Shown piece after piece: positions 37,605 to 47,266 of a stretch of DNA of 64,000 nucleotides. The DNA comes from Methylophilales bacterium LSUCC0135 (lineage in GTDB: Bacteria; Pseudomonadota; Gammaproteobacteria; Burkholderiales; Methylophilaceae), in assembly GCA_001704575.1 (NCBI GenBank), contig MCAW01000003.1:139433-203432 (forward strand). The letters are read 5' to 3'. The first letter of the stretch is position 1. Each line of letters begins with the position of its first letter. The position numbers and the translations under genes were made by a program. Below the pieces are notes generated by a model that worked only from the letters and a program-made list of their open reading frames with translations, was not told the origin of the DNA and did not search any database.

Positions 37605-38209
37605 TGTGCGCCTCGGGGCAGGCGGCGCCATACCGGCATGGATTCATCGACCGCGCCCTGATAGGGCTGGCTGAAATCCTGCAGGCCTGCGAGTGCGTCT
37701 GCTGCCGAGCGGTCTGCGCGGATCTGGTAGCTGTCGTAACCGCAACGCTTGAGGAAGAACAGCTGATCGCGCAGCACGTCGCCGAATGCGCGCAATTCGT
37801 TGTTGTAGCCGTGACGCGTGCGCAGCAGATTGCCGATGGAGAAAATACGGCCGTCGGCAAAGCGCTCGACATGCACGGCGATGATCGGCAGCTGATTGAG
37901 ATCATCCACCGCATCTACCAGCGTTTGCAGCGGTTCATGCGTGGCAAGCCAGAGGCCGAGCTCGCCTTTGACCAGACGCGGCGCAAGTTCATCCTTGCGT
38001 GCCTGCCAGACCGCCAGCGGAACGATGACCTTGCCGTTTTCCGGGATGACGGTGGCGGCTATCTGTTCCGGCGTGCAGGTCTGCTCGCCGGTCAGCTTGA
38101 ACATGACCACCTTGCCTGCCTGCTTGCGTATCGTTTCCTCACCGGCGGGCAGGGTGACGGTGGTCCATTCGTTTTCAACAATGGCATTGTTGCGAATCAG
38201 GTTAGACAT
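37601..38209 (-). CDS. DUF934 protein of the sulfite reductase operon
   Basis: A 202-residue DUF934-family protein, found almost always between cysI and cysH in proteobacterial sulfate-assimilation operons and of unproven function. Recognisable parts are VERFADGRIFSIGNLLR (~114) and RDQLFFLKRCGYDSYQI (~146-162). No cofactor motif or cysteine cluster is visible. It overlaps cysI by 8 bases upstream and cysH by ATGA downstream, so all three are coupled. A helper role for sulfite reductase, for example electron delivery or assembly, is conjecture. Confidence 0.85.
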   Translation of the reverse strand: MSNLIRNNAIVENEWTTVTLPAGEETIRKQAGKVVMFKLTGEQTCTPEQIAATVIPENGKVIVPLAVWQARKDELAPRLVKGELGLWLATHEPLQTLVDAVDDLNQLPIIAVHVERFADGRIFSIGNLLRTRHGYNNELRAFGDVLRDQLFFLKRCGYDSYQIRADRSAADALAGLQDFSQPYQGAVDESMPVWRRLPRGAQ

Positions 38210-39869
38210 GGGCGGCCTCCTTCGCGTAAACGTGCGATTTGAAAGGCTCGACGCCGATACGGCGCACGGTGTCGATAAAGCGTTCTTCGTCAGTGCGCTC
38301 GCGCAGATAAACTTCGATCAGGCGCTGTACTACCCCCGGCATTTCTTCGGCGGCGAACGATGGACCGATGACGGTGCCGAGGCTGGCATCGTTGCCCTGC
38401 TTGCCGCCTATGGTGACCTGATACCACTCGGAACCGTCCTTGTCGACGCCGAGAATGCCGATGTGGCCAACGTGGTGATGGCCGCAGGCATTCATGCAGC
38501 CGGAGATGTTCAGCTCGATATCGCCGATGTCGTAGAGATAATCGAGGTTGTCGAACTGCATCTGAATGGCTTCTGCAATCGGGATGCTCTTGGCGTTGGC
38601 GAGCGAACAGAAATCGCCGCCAGGGCAGCAGATGATGTCGGTCAGCAGGCCGATATTGGGGGTTGCCAGACCGTTGGCGCGGGCAATTTCCCAGATGGCA
38701 GGCAGATCGGACAGCTTGACGTCGGTCAGGATCAGATTCTGTTCATGCGAAACGCGTAGCTCTCCGAAGCTGTAGCGTTCGGCGAGATCCGCCACTACAT
38801 GCATCTGTTCCGAAGTGGCGTCGCCGGGCGCCTTGCCGTGCGGCTTCAACGAGAGCGTGACGGCGCGGTAGCCCGGAACCTTGTGCGCATGCACGCAACG
38901 CTTGGCCCAGGCAGCGAAGGCCGGATTGCTGGCGACTGCCGTGTCGAAAGCGGCATCGTGCGCGGGCAGAGTTTCATAAGGCATGGCGGTGAAATATTGC
39001 GATACCCGCGCCAGTTCGGCTTCGGTGATCGTATTGGGGCTGCCTTTCAGGTGCTGCCACTCTTCTTCCACCTGGCGGCGGAATTCTTCTATACCGAGCG
39101 CCTTGACCAGAATCTTGATGCGCGCCTTGAAGGCGTTGTCGCGACGGCCATGCAGGTTGTAGACGCGGATGATCGCTTCGCAATAGGTCAGCACGTGCTG
39201 CCATTCCAGATGCTCGCGGATGACGCTGCCGAGAATCGGCGTGCGGCCGAGGCCGCCGCCGACCCAGACCTTGATTGCCATGTTCTGCTGCTCGTCGTAA
39301 TAGAACTCGAGGCCGATATCGTGCGCCTGCACGATGGCGCGGTCATGCCGGGTGCCGCTGACGGCAATCTTGAATTTGCGCGGCAGCAGCGCGAATTCAG
39401 GGTGGAAGGTGCTCCACTGGCGCATGATTTCGGCTACGGCGCGCGGGTCGATGATCTCATCTGGCGCGATACCGGCAAACTGGTCAGTGGTGATGTTGCG
39501 GATACAGTTGCCGGAAGTCTGGATCGCGTGCATCTGCACGGTAGCCAGCTCGGCCAGAATGTCGGGCGTGTCTTCCAGCTTGGGCCAGTTGAGCTGCAGA
39601 TTCTGGCGTGTGCTGAAATGGCCGTAGCCCCTGTCATAGCGTTTGGCGATATCGGCGAGCTTGTGCAGCTGACGCGAGGACAGCGTGCCGTATGGCACGG
39701 CGATGCGCAGCATGGGTGCGTGACGCTGGATGTAAAGACCGTTCTGCAGGCGCAGCGGGCGGAACTCCTCGTCGGTCAGTTCGCCGGCCAGAAAGCGGCG
39801 AACCTGGTCGCGGTATTGCGCGACGCGTTCGTCGACAATGGCCTGGTCTATTTCGTCATATTTATACAT
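38202..39869 (-). CDS. cysI: Assimilatory sulfite reductase hemoprotein CysI
   Basis: A 555-residue siroheme/[4Fe-4S] reductase that takes sulfite to sulfide. It shows the ferredoxin-like half-domains (FSTRQNLQLNW ~85) and the cofactor cysteines CCPGGDFCSLA (~417) and GCMNACGHHH (~459). The start is MYKYDEI at 39869. No cysJ flavoprotein is present, so the donor is probably a ferredoxin or an unlinked reductase. It is the first cys structural gene after the TSUP permease, with a 7-base gap. Confidence 0.94.
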   Translation of the reverse strand: MYKYDEIDQAIVDERVAQYRDQVRRFLAGELTDEEFRPLRLQNGLYIQRHAPMLRIAVPYGTLSSRQLHKLADIAKRYDRGYGHFSTRQNLQLNWPKLEDTPDILAELATVQMHAIQTSGNCIRNITTDQFAGIAPDEIIDPRAVAEIMRQWSTFHPEFALLPRKFKIAVSGTRHDRAIVQAHDIGLEFYYDEQQNMAIKVWVGGGLGRTPILGSVIREHLEWQHVLTYCEAIIRVYNLHGRRDNAFKARIKILVKALGIEEFRRQVEEEWQHLKGSPNTITEAELARVSQYFTAMPYETLPAHDAAFDTAVASNPAFAAWAKRCVHAHKVPGYRAVTLSLKPHGKAPGDATSEQMHVVADLAERYSFGELRVSHEQNLILTDVKLSDLPAIWEIARANGLATPNIGLLTDIICCPGGDFCSLANAKSIPIAEAIQMQFDNLDYLYDIGDIELNISGCMNACGHHHVGHIGILGVDKDGSEWYQVTIGGKQGNDASLGTVIGPSFAAEEMPGVVQRLIEVYLRERTDEERFIDTVRRIGVEPFKSHVYAKEAAHV

Positions 39870-39876
39870 GGTCAGA

Positions 39877-40665
39877 TCAATTCGTAACAAACTTAAAACC
39901 GATAAGCATCAGCAGCACCGCCAATGCGGGGCGTAATATTTTATCAGGAATCCGTGCACTCAGATGGCTACCGATCCAGATGCCCGGCAGCGAACCGATC
40001 AGCAGGGTCGCCAGCAACGTGAAATTCACATTGCCCAATGCCCAGTGTCCGGTACCGGCCAGGGCCGTCAGCGGGATGGCATGGGCGAGATCGGTGCCGA
40101 CCACCTTGATCGCCGGCAGGCGCGGATACAGAAAAAAAAGCGCGACGGTACCCAGTGCACCGGCGCCAACCGAAGATAAAGTCACCAGCGCGCCCAGCGT
40201 GATGCCGACCACCACGGTCACGGCCGGCTGCCATTTGCCGAAGCGGCCTTCGCTGCTTTCCTCCTTCAATGGCGGCGCGTGGCGCAGCAGATAAGAACGA
40301 ATCAGCACCGCCATAGCGGTCAGTATCAGCGCGATGCCCAAGCTGAAGGTAATCACGCCGGAAATATCCTTGCTCTGCTGATCCAGATGGCGCAGCACCA
40401 TGATGGTGACTACAGCAGCAGGCAGACTGCCGTAGGCCAGCTGGCGCGTAATTTTCCAGTCCACCGACCCGTGCGTGCCGTGATGCACCCAAACTCCGCC
40501 GGCCTTGGTAATGGCAGCAAACAACAGATCTGTGCCAACCGCCACGGCTGGCGAGAAATTGAACAGGAAAACCAGCAGGGGCGTCATCAGGGAGCCGCCG
40601 CCGACGCCGGTGATGCCAACAAGAATACCGACCATCAGACCGGAAAATATATAACCGATTTCCAC
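39877..40665 (-). CDS. TSUP (TauE/SafE) family sulfur-compound permease
   Basis: A ~262-residue membrane protein with about 8 predicted segments. The TSUP repeats are visible as GLMVGILVGITGVGGGSLMTPLL (~8-30) and ITLGALVTLSSVGAGALGTVALF (~155). The start is taken as GTG 40665 behind an AGGGA site; the open frame continues to 40725 without homology. It heads the cys operon and is divergent from cysB, so it probably moves sulfate, sulfite or another sulfur anion; direction of transport cannot be told. Confidence 0.82.
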   Translation of the reverse strand: MEIGYIFSGLMVGILVGITGVGGGSLMTPLLVFLFNFSPAVAVGTDLLFAAITKAGGVWVHHGTHGSVDWKITRQLAYGSLPAAVVTIMVLRHLDQQSKDISGVITFSLGIALILTAMAVLIRSYLLRHAPPLKEESSEGRFGKWQPAVTVVVGITLGALVTLSSVGAGALGTVALFFLYPRLPAIKVVGTDLAHAIPLTALAGTGHWALGNVNFTLLATLLIGSLPGIWIGSHLSARIPDKILRPALAVLLMLIGFKFVTN

Positions 40666-40841
40666 AAGACATCCCTGAAAAATATGACCGCAGCACTGTT
40701 GCGACGCGCATATGGCGGCCATCAAAGCGAGACCGGCAATGTAACAGCTACGACAGAATTTTTTTAATAATATGTTATTCTAGCTATATATCTTTTGGTT
40801 ATATTATGGCGTGGTTTTGATTATATGACGGGCACCGGGGC
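40666..40841. promoter_or_regulatory. Divergent cys operon / cysB control region
   Basis: A 176-base gap between the TSUP gene (-) and cysB (+). Its centre (40760-40808) is very AT-rich, with tttttttaataatatg, ctatatatc and ggttatatt, and offers -10-like boxes both ways. LysR regulators usually bind such gaps, so CysB sites are expected here; I could not define a clean box. Confidence 0.55.
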
Positions 40842-41762
40842 ATGAAACTTCACCAACTGCGTTATGTGCGCGAAGTTGCGCGCCAGAATCTCAATATTTC
40901 GGCAGCGGCAGAGGTGTTATTCACCTCGCAGCCGGGTGTCAGCAAGCAGATCCAGCTACTGGAGGAAGAGCTGGGCGTGCAGATTTTTCAGCGTAACGGC
41001 AAACGTCTGATCGGCGTGACGGAGCCGGGCAAGGCGATTATCGCGCTGGCCGAGCGCATGCTGTATGAAATGGAGAATATCAAGCGCGTCGGCGAGGATT
41101 TCAGCGACGAGGATAGCGGCACGCTTACCATCGCCACCACGCACACCCAGGCGCGTTACCGCTTGCCCTCGGCGGTCAAGACCTTCGTGGACCGTTATCC
41201 CAAGGTCAAGCTGACCATCCACCAGGGCAACCCGACACAGGTGGCGGAGCAGGTCGCCAGCGGCGAGGCCGACCTCGGCATTGCGACCGAGGCGATCAGC
41301 AGCTACGACAAGATTTTCTGTCTGCCGCTCTACCGCTGGAACCGCTGCATCGTCGTGCCGCATGGCCATCCGCTGCTGCAGGACACCCCGCTGACGCTGA
41401 AAAAAATCGCCAATTATCCGCTCATCACCTACGATTTCGGCTTTACCGGCAGTTCCATCGTCAGCGATGTTTTCAGCCGCGAAGGGCTGACGCCCAACAT
41501 CGTCCTTACCGCCATCGACGCCGACGTTATCAAGACTTATGTCAATCTCGGGCTCGGCATTGGCCTGCTTGCCAACATGGCCTACGACAAGGACCGCGAC
41601 ATTAATCTGGCGATGATCGACGCCAGCCACCTGTTTCCGGAAAGCACGACTTACCTGGGTATCCGCCGCGATGCTTATTTACGCGCCTTTACTTATGCCT
41701 TTATCCAGTTGCTTGCGCCAGGCTACGACCGCAAGGCAGTAGAAGCTGCACGCAATGACTAG
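40842..41762 (+). CDS. cysB: LysR-type regulator CysB
   Basis: A 306-residue LysR protein. The N-terminal helix-turn-helix (ISAAAEVLFTSQPGVSKQIQLLEEELG, ~20-46) and the effector domain with THTQARY (~100) and HQGNPTQ (~129) match the CysB/Cbl subgroup, whose pocket binds sulfate or acetylserine. It is divergent from the sulfate-assimilation operon, which it probably activates. A CGGGG ribosome site precedes the ATG. Confidence 0.92.
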   Translation: MKLHQLRYVREVARQNLNISAAAEVLFTSQPGVSKQIQLLEEELGVQIFQRNGKRLIGVTEPGKAIIALAERMLYEMENIKRVGEDFSDEDSGTLTIATTHTQARYRLPSAVKTFVDRYPKVKLTIHQGNPTQVAEQVASGEADLGIATEAISSYDKIFCLPLYRWNRCIVVPHGHPLLQDTPLTLKKIANYPLITYDFGFTGSSIVSDVFSREGLTPNIVLTAIDADVIKTYVNLGLGIGLLANMAYDKDRDINLAMIDASHLFPESTTYLGIRRDAYLRAFTYAFIQLLAPGYDRKAVEAARND

Positions 41763-41838
41763 CAGCCTGGTGAGGCGTATCATGAACCGCATTGCGGCCC
41801 CTGCATCGCCGCTAGCTGACACTTCAAGGAACGCAACC

Positions 41839-42351
41839 ATGAAAACCCGCTCACTCGCGCATGTGCTGGCGCTGCTCGCCAGCCTGATCGCCTTGCCGGC
41901 CTGTGCTGCAACACCGACTCCTATGCCGGTCGTCAACCCTGAAAATGCACTCTACATCGTCCCGGTGGAGCCGGGTGTAAGCCACGAAGATGTCGTCATC
42001 AGCCTGGATTCCGCAGCGCTGGGCAAAAACTTCGTCAGCCCGGCCACCTTCGCCATCGGTGACCATATCCGCGAACGCGGCCTGAATCTGCCGGGCGTGC
42101 TCGAAGTGCGCACCTATTGCAGCCTCGGCATCGGCGCTGAAGTTCTGGTCGATTACCCGGAATTCGCCGCTTTCGCGCCGTGCCGCATTGCAATTTATGA
42201 AAAGCAGGGCAGGCTCTACCTCGCGCTCGACCGTCCCACCTATGCCTTGCGGCATATCGGCAACGTCAGCCAGCAAGTCAGGGATGCCGCCAAACAACTC
42301 GAAGAAACATTGATCTGGATGATGAACAAAGCCCGCAAAGGCGAGATTTGA
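41839..42351 (+). CDS. DUF302-like secreted protein
   Basis: A 170-residue protein with a signal peptide (hydrophobic HVLALLASLIALPACA; the LPAC sequence could be a lipobox, making it a lipoprotein). The mature part has YCSLGIGAEVLVDYPEF...PCRIAIYE (~95-130), resembling the DUF302 pattern. The start at 41839 follows aagga; the open frame from 41755 overlaps the cysB end and has no homology. Function is unknown. Confidence 0.62.
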   Translation: MKTRSLAHVLALLASLIALPACAATPTPMPVVNPENALYIVPVEPGVSHEDVVISLDSAALGKNFVSPATFAIGDHIRERGLNLPGVLEVRTYCSLGIGAEVLVDYPEFAAFAPCRIAIYEKQGRLYLALDRPTYALRHIGNVSQQVRDAAKQLEETLIWMMNKARKGEI

Positions 42352-42677
42352 GCGGCAAACAGAGGTATCCAATTAAACCGTCCGGGATAACCGGGTTAGC
42401 GCAGTCTGTCCCCTGTTGTTTGTTTCCAAAAATCAATGCGTCTGGTTTTTAGTTAACCATCTGATAGTTTTAATTTTTTAATTGACAAGCCAGTTAATTA
42501 CGAATGTCCATGATTAGTAAAAGTTGTGCAATCTGAAATTTGGCCGCTGCTGTTTTGAGTCAATCCGCTTTACACGCTGCATATACATTGCCATGTTGCT
42601 TACACTTCAATCGGGTTACGATATCCGCACATAAATAAACTGCCAAACGATCTCTAACCCTATTCAGGAATCGCTTT
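42352..42677. other. AT-rich gene-free interval
   Basis: 326 bases without a credible gene, clearly more AT-rich than the neighbours. It may carry promoters for the HerA-like gene (for example ttacac near 42600 with tacgat 17 bases on). No RNA gene, palindrome or repeat of note was recognised. Confidence 0.5.
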
Positions 42678-44141
42678 ATGACCGAGCCGATGCGTATTGC
42701 CAAGAGCCATGATTTTCTTTATTTGCTGCCGCGCATGGCGAACCGCCACGGTTTGGTAGCAGGGGCGACCGGTACCGGCAAGACGGTGACCTTGCAGACG
42801 CTGGCCGAGGAGTTTTCGCGCATCGGCGTGCCGGTGTTCATGGCGGATATGAAAGGTGATCTCTCCGGCATGAGCCGGCCCGGCGGGGGTAATGCCAAAG
42901 TGGCGGAGCGTGTTGCCCAGCTGGGGTTGGAAAACTTTACCTACGCGCCTTGCCCGGTGACGTTCTGGGATGTGTTCGGTGAGAAGGGGCATCCGGTCAG
43001 GACGACGGTGGCCGAGTTGGGGCCTTTGCTGCTGGCGCGCATGTTGAATCTGAATGAGGTGCAGGCCGGAGTGCTGACGGCGGCGTTCAGGATTGCCGAT
43101 GATCAGGGCTGGTTGTTGCTTGATCTGAAGGATTTGCGCGCGATGATGCAGCATGTTTCGGAAAATGCGTCGCAGTATACGGCGGAGTACGGCAACATTT
43201 CTTCTGCCAGCGTGGGTGCGGTGCAGCGCGCGTTGCTGCAGCTGGAGCACGAAGGCGCCGATCAGTTGTTCGGTGAGCCGGCGCTGAATCTGGATGACAT
43301 GATGCAAACCGACGCGGCCGGGCGCGGTTTTATCAACATTCTTGCGGCGGACAGGCTTTACAATGCGCCGCGTGTTTATGCTTCGTTGTTGTTGTGGATT
43401 CTTTCGGAGCTGTTTGAGCAGTTGCCTGAGGTCGGCGATATTGAAAAACCCCGGCTGGTGTTCTTTTTCGATGAGGCGCACCTGTTGTTCAGCGATGCGC
43501 CGAAGGCTCTGATGGACAAGATCGAGCAGGTGGTGCGGCTGATACGGTCAAAAGGCGTGGGCGTCTATTTCATCAGCCAGAACCCGCTGGATATTCCCGA
43601 AGTGGTGCTGGGCCAGCTCGGTAACCGCGTTCAGCATGCATTGCGCGCTTTTACGCCGAGAGATCAGAAGGCGGTGAAGGCGGCGGCTGAAACTTTCAGA
43701 AGCAACCCCGGCCAGGATGTTGCCAGTGCGATTACCGAACTAGGTGTGGGCGAGGCGCTGGTGTCGTTTCTGGACGAGAAAGGTCGCCCGTTGCCGGTCG
43801 AGCGCTCGTTTGTCTGCCCGCCCGGCAGCCGCATCGGAACCGTCACAGAGCAGGAACGGCAGCAGGCCATGCGCAGCTCGTTGATCAGCGGGGTTTACGA
43901 AAAGCAGGTGGACCGCGAATCTGCCTACGAAATACTGAAGACACGTGCAAAGCAGGCAGTTGCCGAGAATAACGCGCAAACCGCTGCCAATGCAGAGGCG
44001 GCGGGCAGAAGACCTGCCGGCCGTCAGCCGGATACCTTGCTGGAAACAGTGGCGAAAACCGCTGCGCGTACAGTCGGCTCAGAGCTTGGTCGCAGGCTGG
44101 TGCGGGGCATTCTCGGCTCGCTGCTGGGTGGCCGCAAATAA
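42678..44141 (+). CDS. HerA-like ATPase of the DUF853/YjgR family
   Basis: A 487-residue P-loop protein of the FtsK/HerA superfamily. Walker [12 protein letters not shown] (~30) comes close to the N-terminus, Walker B is [12 protein letters not shown] (~258), and an arginine-finger-like [15 protein letters not shown] stretch is at ~287. The C-terminal region (400-487) is Ala/Arg-rich and lower in complexity. Related E. coli YjgR has no firm role. It is a single-gene unit with no NurA nuclease beside it, so it is not evidently a HerA-NurA repair pair. Confidence 0.85.
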   Translation: MTEPMRIAKSHDFLYLLPRMANRHGLVAGATGTGKTVTLQTLAEEFSRIGVPVFMADMKGDLSGMSRPGGGNAKVAERVAQLGLENFTYAPCPVTFWDVFGEKGHPVRTTVAELGPLLLARMLNLNEVQAGVLTAAFRIADDQGWLLLDLKDLRAMMQHVSENASQYTAEYGNISSASVGAVQRALLQLEHEGADQLFGEPALNLDDMMQTDAAGRGFINILAADRLYNAPRVYASLLLWILSELFEQLPEVGDIEKPRLVFFFDEAHLLFSDAPKALMDKIEQVVRLIRSKGVGVYFISQNPLDIPEVVLGQLGNRVQHALRAFTPRDQKAVKAAAETFRSNPGQDVASAITELGVGEALVSFLDEKGRPLPVERSFVCPPGSRIGTVTEQERQQAMRSSLISGVYEKQVDRESAYEILKTRAKQAVAENNAQTAANAEAAGRRPAGRQPDTLLETVAKTAARTVGSELGRRLVRGILGSLLGGRK

Positions 44142-44210
44142 CGTAGGACGCTGCATTTCTTAAGTTGGCGCTGTCTGATACGAAAGCCTGAGTGCATGGC
44201 CGAGCCGTGA

Positions 44211-44216
44211 TAAAAT
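44211..44216 (+). promoter_or_regulatory. Candidate -10 box for gltX
   Basis: TAAAAT lies about 18 bases before the first possible gltX ATG (44234) and 33 before the preferred one (44249); no convincing -35 is visible. Confidence 0.35.
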
Positions 44217-44248
44217 GCGCGATTCATTAATTGATGTCATTCAAACAG

Positions 44249-45640
44249 ATGGTTCGCACACGTTTCGCTCCCAGTCCCACAGGTTTTCTGCATATCGGCG
44301 GTGCCCGCACTGCCTTGTTCTCGTGGGCTTATGCCCGCAAACATCACGGCAAATTCATTCTGCGTATTGAAGATACCGACATCGCACGTTCAACACCGGA
44401 GGCCGTGCAGGCGATTCTGGACGGCATGGCATGGCTGGGTCTGAAGGAAGACGAAGGTCCGTTCTATCAGATGCAGCGCATCTACCGCTACAAGGAGGTG
44501 ATCCAGCAGATGCTGGATGCAGGTAGCGCCTATTACTGCTATATCTCGCCGGAAGAACTTGAGCAGATGCGCGCAGCACAGATGGAAGCAGGACTGAAGC
44601 CGCGCTATGACGGAACCTGGCGGCCGGAGCCCGGCAAAGAGCTGCCGACCCCGCCCTCCGGTGTGCAGCCGGTGGTGCGCTTCAGGAATCCGAAGGTCGG
44701 CGATGTCGCCTGGGATGATCAGGTGAAAGGTCGTATTGTCATCTCCAATACCGAGCTGGATGACTTCATCATTGCGCGCGCCGATGGCACGCCAACTTAC
44801 AACTTCTGCGTGGTGGTCGACGACTGGGACATGGGCATTACGCACGTGATTCGCGGCGACGATCATGTCAACAACACGCCGCGCCAGATCAATCTGCTGC
44901 ATGCGCTGGGTGCCACTGTGCCGCAGTATGCGCATCTTTCCATGATTCTCGGCGACGACGGTCAGAAGCTTTCCAAGCGCCACGGCGCGGTCAGCGTCAT
45001 GCAGTATCACGAAGAGGGTTACCTGCCCGAGGCTGTGCTTAATTACCTCGCTCGGCTGGGTTGGTCCCACGGCGATGACGAAGTATTCAGCATGGCGCAA
45101 TTCTGCGAGTGGTTCGACCTGGATCACATCACGCCATCGGCGGCACAGTTCAATACTGAAAAGCTGAGATGGCTCAACGCGCATTACATCAAGCAGGCGG
45201 ACCTTGGCACACTGGCAGCCGATGTCAAACAACGTCTGAATGCCATGGCTATCGCTGTCACCAGCGAGCAGCCCGCGCTGGAGGATGTCATCGCGCTTTA
45301 TCGCGAGCGTGTGCATACCCTGGTCGAGTTGGCGGAATCAGTCGCCTATTTCTACCGCAAGCCACTGATTGATGAGGCCGCAAAGGAAAAACACCTGACG
45401 CCGGACATTCTACCGGTGCTCAATGCGCTTGCCGCTGCGCTGGCAGATACCGAGTGGAGCGCAGAAGCGATTCATGCGGCCATCGACCACGCCGTGCAAA
45501 GCAACGGTCTCAAGTTCCCCAAGGTGGCCATGCCTCTGCGCGTGCTGATTACCGGCGGTGCGCAGTCGCCCAGCATCGATGCAGTGATGGCGCTGTTGGG
45601 CAAGACTGAAGTGCTGACCAGAATCGGTGAAGGGCTTTGA
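44249..45640 (+). CDS. gltX: Glutamyl-tRNA synthetase
   Basis: A 463-residue class I aminoacyl-tRNA synthetase. It starts [20 protein letters not shown], with HIGG as the HIGH motif (~15); KLSKRHG (~246) is the KMSKS motif. It charges tRNA-Glu. The anticodon-binding alpha-helical region follows normally. ATG 44249 matches where the family begins; the ATG at 44234 would add five residues and cannot be excluded. It is followed by a 166-base gap and the hfq operon. Confidence 0.95.
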   Translation: MVRTRFAPSPTGFLHIGGARTALFSWAYARKHHGKFILRIEDTDIARSTPEAVQAILDGMAWLGLKEDEGPFYQMQRIYRYKEVIQQMLDAGSAYYCYISPEELEQMRAAQMEAGLKPRYDGTWRPEPGKELPTPPSGVQPVVRFRNPKVGDVAWDDQVKGRIVISNTELDDFIIARADGTPTYNFCVVVDDWDMGITHVIRGDDHVNNTPRQINLLHALGATVPQYAHLSMILGDDGQKLSKRHGAVSVMQYHEEGYLPEAVLNYLARLGWSHGDDEVFSMAQFCEWFDLDHITPSAAQFNTEKLRWLNAHYIKQADLGTLAADVKQRLNAMAIAVTSEQPALEDVIALYRERVHTLVELAESVAYFYRKPLIDEAAKEKHLTPDILPVLNALAAALADTEWSAEAIHAAIDHAVQSNGLKFPKVAMPLRVLITGGAQSPSIDAVMALLGKTEVLTRIGEGL

Positions 45641-45718
45641 GCGGGCGCTTGAAGAAATTGAGCGGGGCGCAGAACGAAACGCTTTAATCACTGGTCAATT
45701 TATTCTCAAGCCAATCAC

Positions 45719-45746
45719 TTGAATTTAATTTAATTACACCTAATAT
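45719..45746 (+). promoter_or_regulatory. Sigma-70 type promoter of hfq
   Basis: TTGAAT (45719-45724), a 16-base spacer and TAATAT (45741-45746) would start transcription near 45753, giving a leader of about 54 bases before the hfq ATG. Confidence 0.6.
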
Positions 45747-45806
45747 GGTGATTGCATGTTGCAGTTGCAACTTGCTGAAGAAGACTCTAATGCAAAGGGC
45801 ATAAAA

Positions 45807-46043
45807 ATGAATACAAAAGGGCAGACGCTACAAGACCCGTTCCTGAATACACTGCGTAAGGAACACGTCCCGGTTTCCATCTATCTCGTCAATGGCATCA
45901 AGCTGCAGGGGCAGGTCGATTCGTTCGACCAGTACGTCATCCTGTTGAAGAACACAGTGACGCAGATGGTCTACAAGCACGCGATTTCCACCATCGTACC
46001 CGCGCGCGCAGTTACCATTCCTCCAGTCAGCGCCGGGGAATAA
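45807..46043 (+). CDS. hfq: RNA chaperone Hfq
   Basis: A 78-residue Sm-like protein. It shows Sm1 ([23 protein letters not shown]) and the Hfq-specific Sm2 [12 protein letters not shown] (~55). Hfq hexamers pair small RNAs with mRNAs. The ATG at 45807 follows aaaggg; the frame from 45756 adds 17 residues that are not part of Hfq. The acidic disordered tail is short (VSAGE). It heads hfq-hflX-hflK-hflC. Confidence 0.97.
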   Translation: MNTKGQTLQDPFLNTLRKEHVPVSIYLVNGIKLQGQVDSFDQYVILLKNTVTQMVYKHAISTIVPARAVTIPPVSAGE

Positions 46044-46077
46044 GTTTTCTTGACCGTGTTTCTCGTATTGGAATCTC

Positions 46078-47241
46078 ATGTTTGACCGGCCGGACGGCGG
46101 TAAAACCGCAGTTCTGGTCAGTCAGGATTTCGGCGAGGCGGACTATGCGGAAAGCCTGCAGGAGCTGAGGCAACTCGTGATCAGCGCCGGTATGGAGGTC
46201 AAGGCCACGGTCGAGGGCCGCCGCCCCAAGCCCGATGCGAAATATTTCATCGGCTCGGGCAAGGCCGAAGAGCTGGCGCAGACGATCAAATCCTGTGAAG
46301 CCGGCATTGCGGTGTTCAATCACGACCTCAGCCCTTCACAGCAGCGCAACCTCGAACAGTTGCTGGCCTGCAGGGTGGTGGATCGTACCGGCCTGATTCT
46401 GGATATTTTTGCCCTGCGTGCGCAAAGTCATGAGGGCAAGCTGCAGGTCGAGCTGGCAATGCTGGAGCATCTTTCTACCCGTCTGGTAAAGGGCTGGACC
46501 CACCTTGAGCGGCAAAAGGGCGGTATCGGCATGCGTGGCGGCCCGGGTGAAACCCAGCTGGAACTCGACCGGCGCATGTTACGCGTGCGCATCAAGGCCT
46601 TGCGTGAAAAGCTCGACAAACTGAAGAAAACACGGGGTTTGCAGCGCCGTGCGCGCCAGCGTTCGCAGGTGCTGTCAGTTTCCCTGGTCGGCTACACCAA
46701 TGCAGGCAAGTCGACGCTATTCAACCGGCTTACGCAGTCCGGCGTCTATGCGGCCGATCAGTTGTTCGCCACGCTCGATACCACCTCACGCAAACTTTTC
46801 ATTCCTGAATGCGGGCCGGTAGTCCTGTCCGATACGGTCGGCTTCATCAAACATTTGCCGCATGCGCTGGTCGAAGCTTTCGGCGCGACGCTGGAAGAGG
46901 CTGTTCAGGCCGATTTACTGTTGCATGTGGTTGATGTCGCCAGCCCGAACCGGGATGAGCAGATTGCGCAGGTGAACCTTGTGCTGAACGAGATTGGCGC
47001 AGCTGATGTCAGACAGGTGCTGGTGCTGAACCAGGTCGACCGCCTCGGTATGGAGCCCGGTCTTGAGCGTGACGAATATGGTAGAATCCGGACCATTCGC
47101 GTTTCTGCCAAAACCGGCGCGGGCATGGATCTGGTCAAGCAGGTGATGATCGAACATCATCAGGCCATGCTGAAGAAAACCGCCGCAGCGCAGGCGTTGT
47201 CTCCGGATGAGACTGCACTTGCGCTTCAGATTGAACAATAA
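46078..47241 (+). CDS. hflX: GTPase HflX
   Basis: A 387-residue Obg-HflX GTPase. The N-terminal HflX domain carries RRPKPDAKYFIGSGK (~44), a coiled linker GPGETQLELDRR (~154) follows, and the G domain has GYTNAGKST (~202) and DTVGF (~249). HflX binds the 50S subunit and splits stalled ribosomes. It lies 34 bases after hfq, in the standard proteobacterial order. Confidence 0.96.
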   Translation: MFDRPDGGKTAVLVSQDFGEADYAESLQELRQLVISAGMEVKATVEGRRPKPDAKYFIGSGKAEELAQTIKSCEAGIAVFNHDLSPSQQRNLEQLLACRVVDRTGLILDIFALRAQSHEGKLQVELAMLEHLSTRLVKGWTHLERQKGGIGMRGGPGETQLELDRRMLRVRIKALREKLDKLKKTRGLQRRARQRSQVLSVSLVGYTNAGKSTLFNRLTQSGVYAADQLFATLDTTSRKLFIPECGPVVLSDTVGFIKHLPHALVEAFGATLEEAVQADLLLHVVDVASPNRDEQIAQVNLVLNEIGAADVRQVLVLNQVDRLGMEPGLERDEYGRIRTIRVSAKTGAGMDLVKQVMIEHHQAMLKKTAAAQALSPDETALALQIEQ

Positions 47242-47266
47242 CTGATTAACAGCTCTGGAGTAATGT

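Noticed and set aside
38799-39887. 362-codon plus-strand frame inside cysI
   Set aside because: Shadow of cysI, whose siroheme and cluster motifs are intact on the minus strand.
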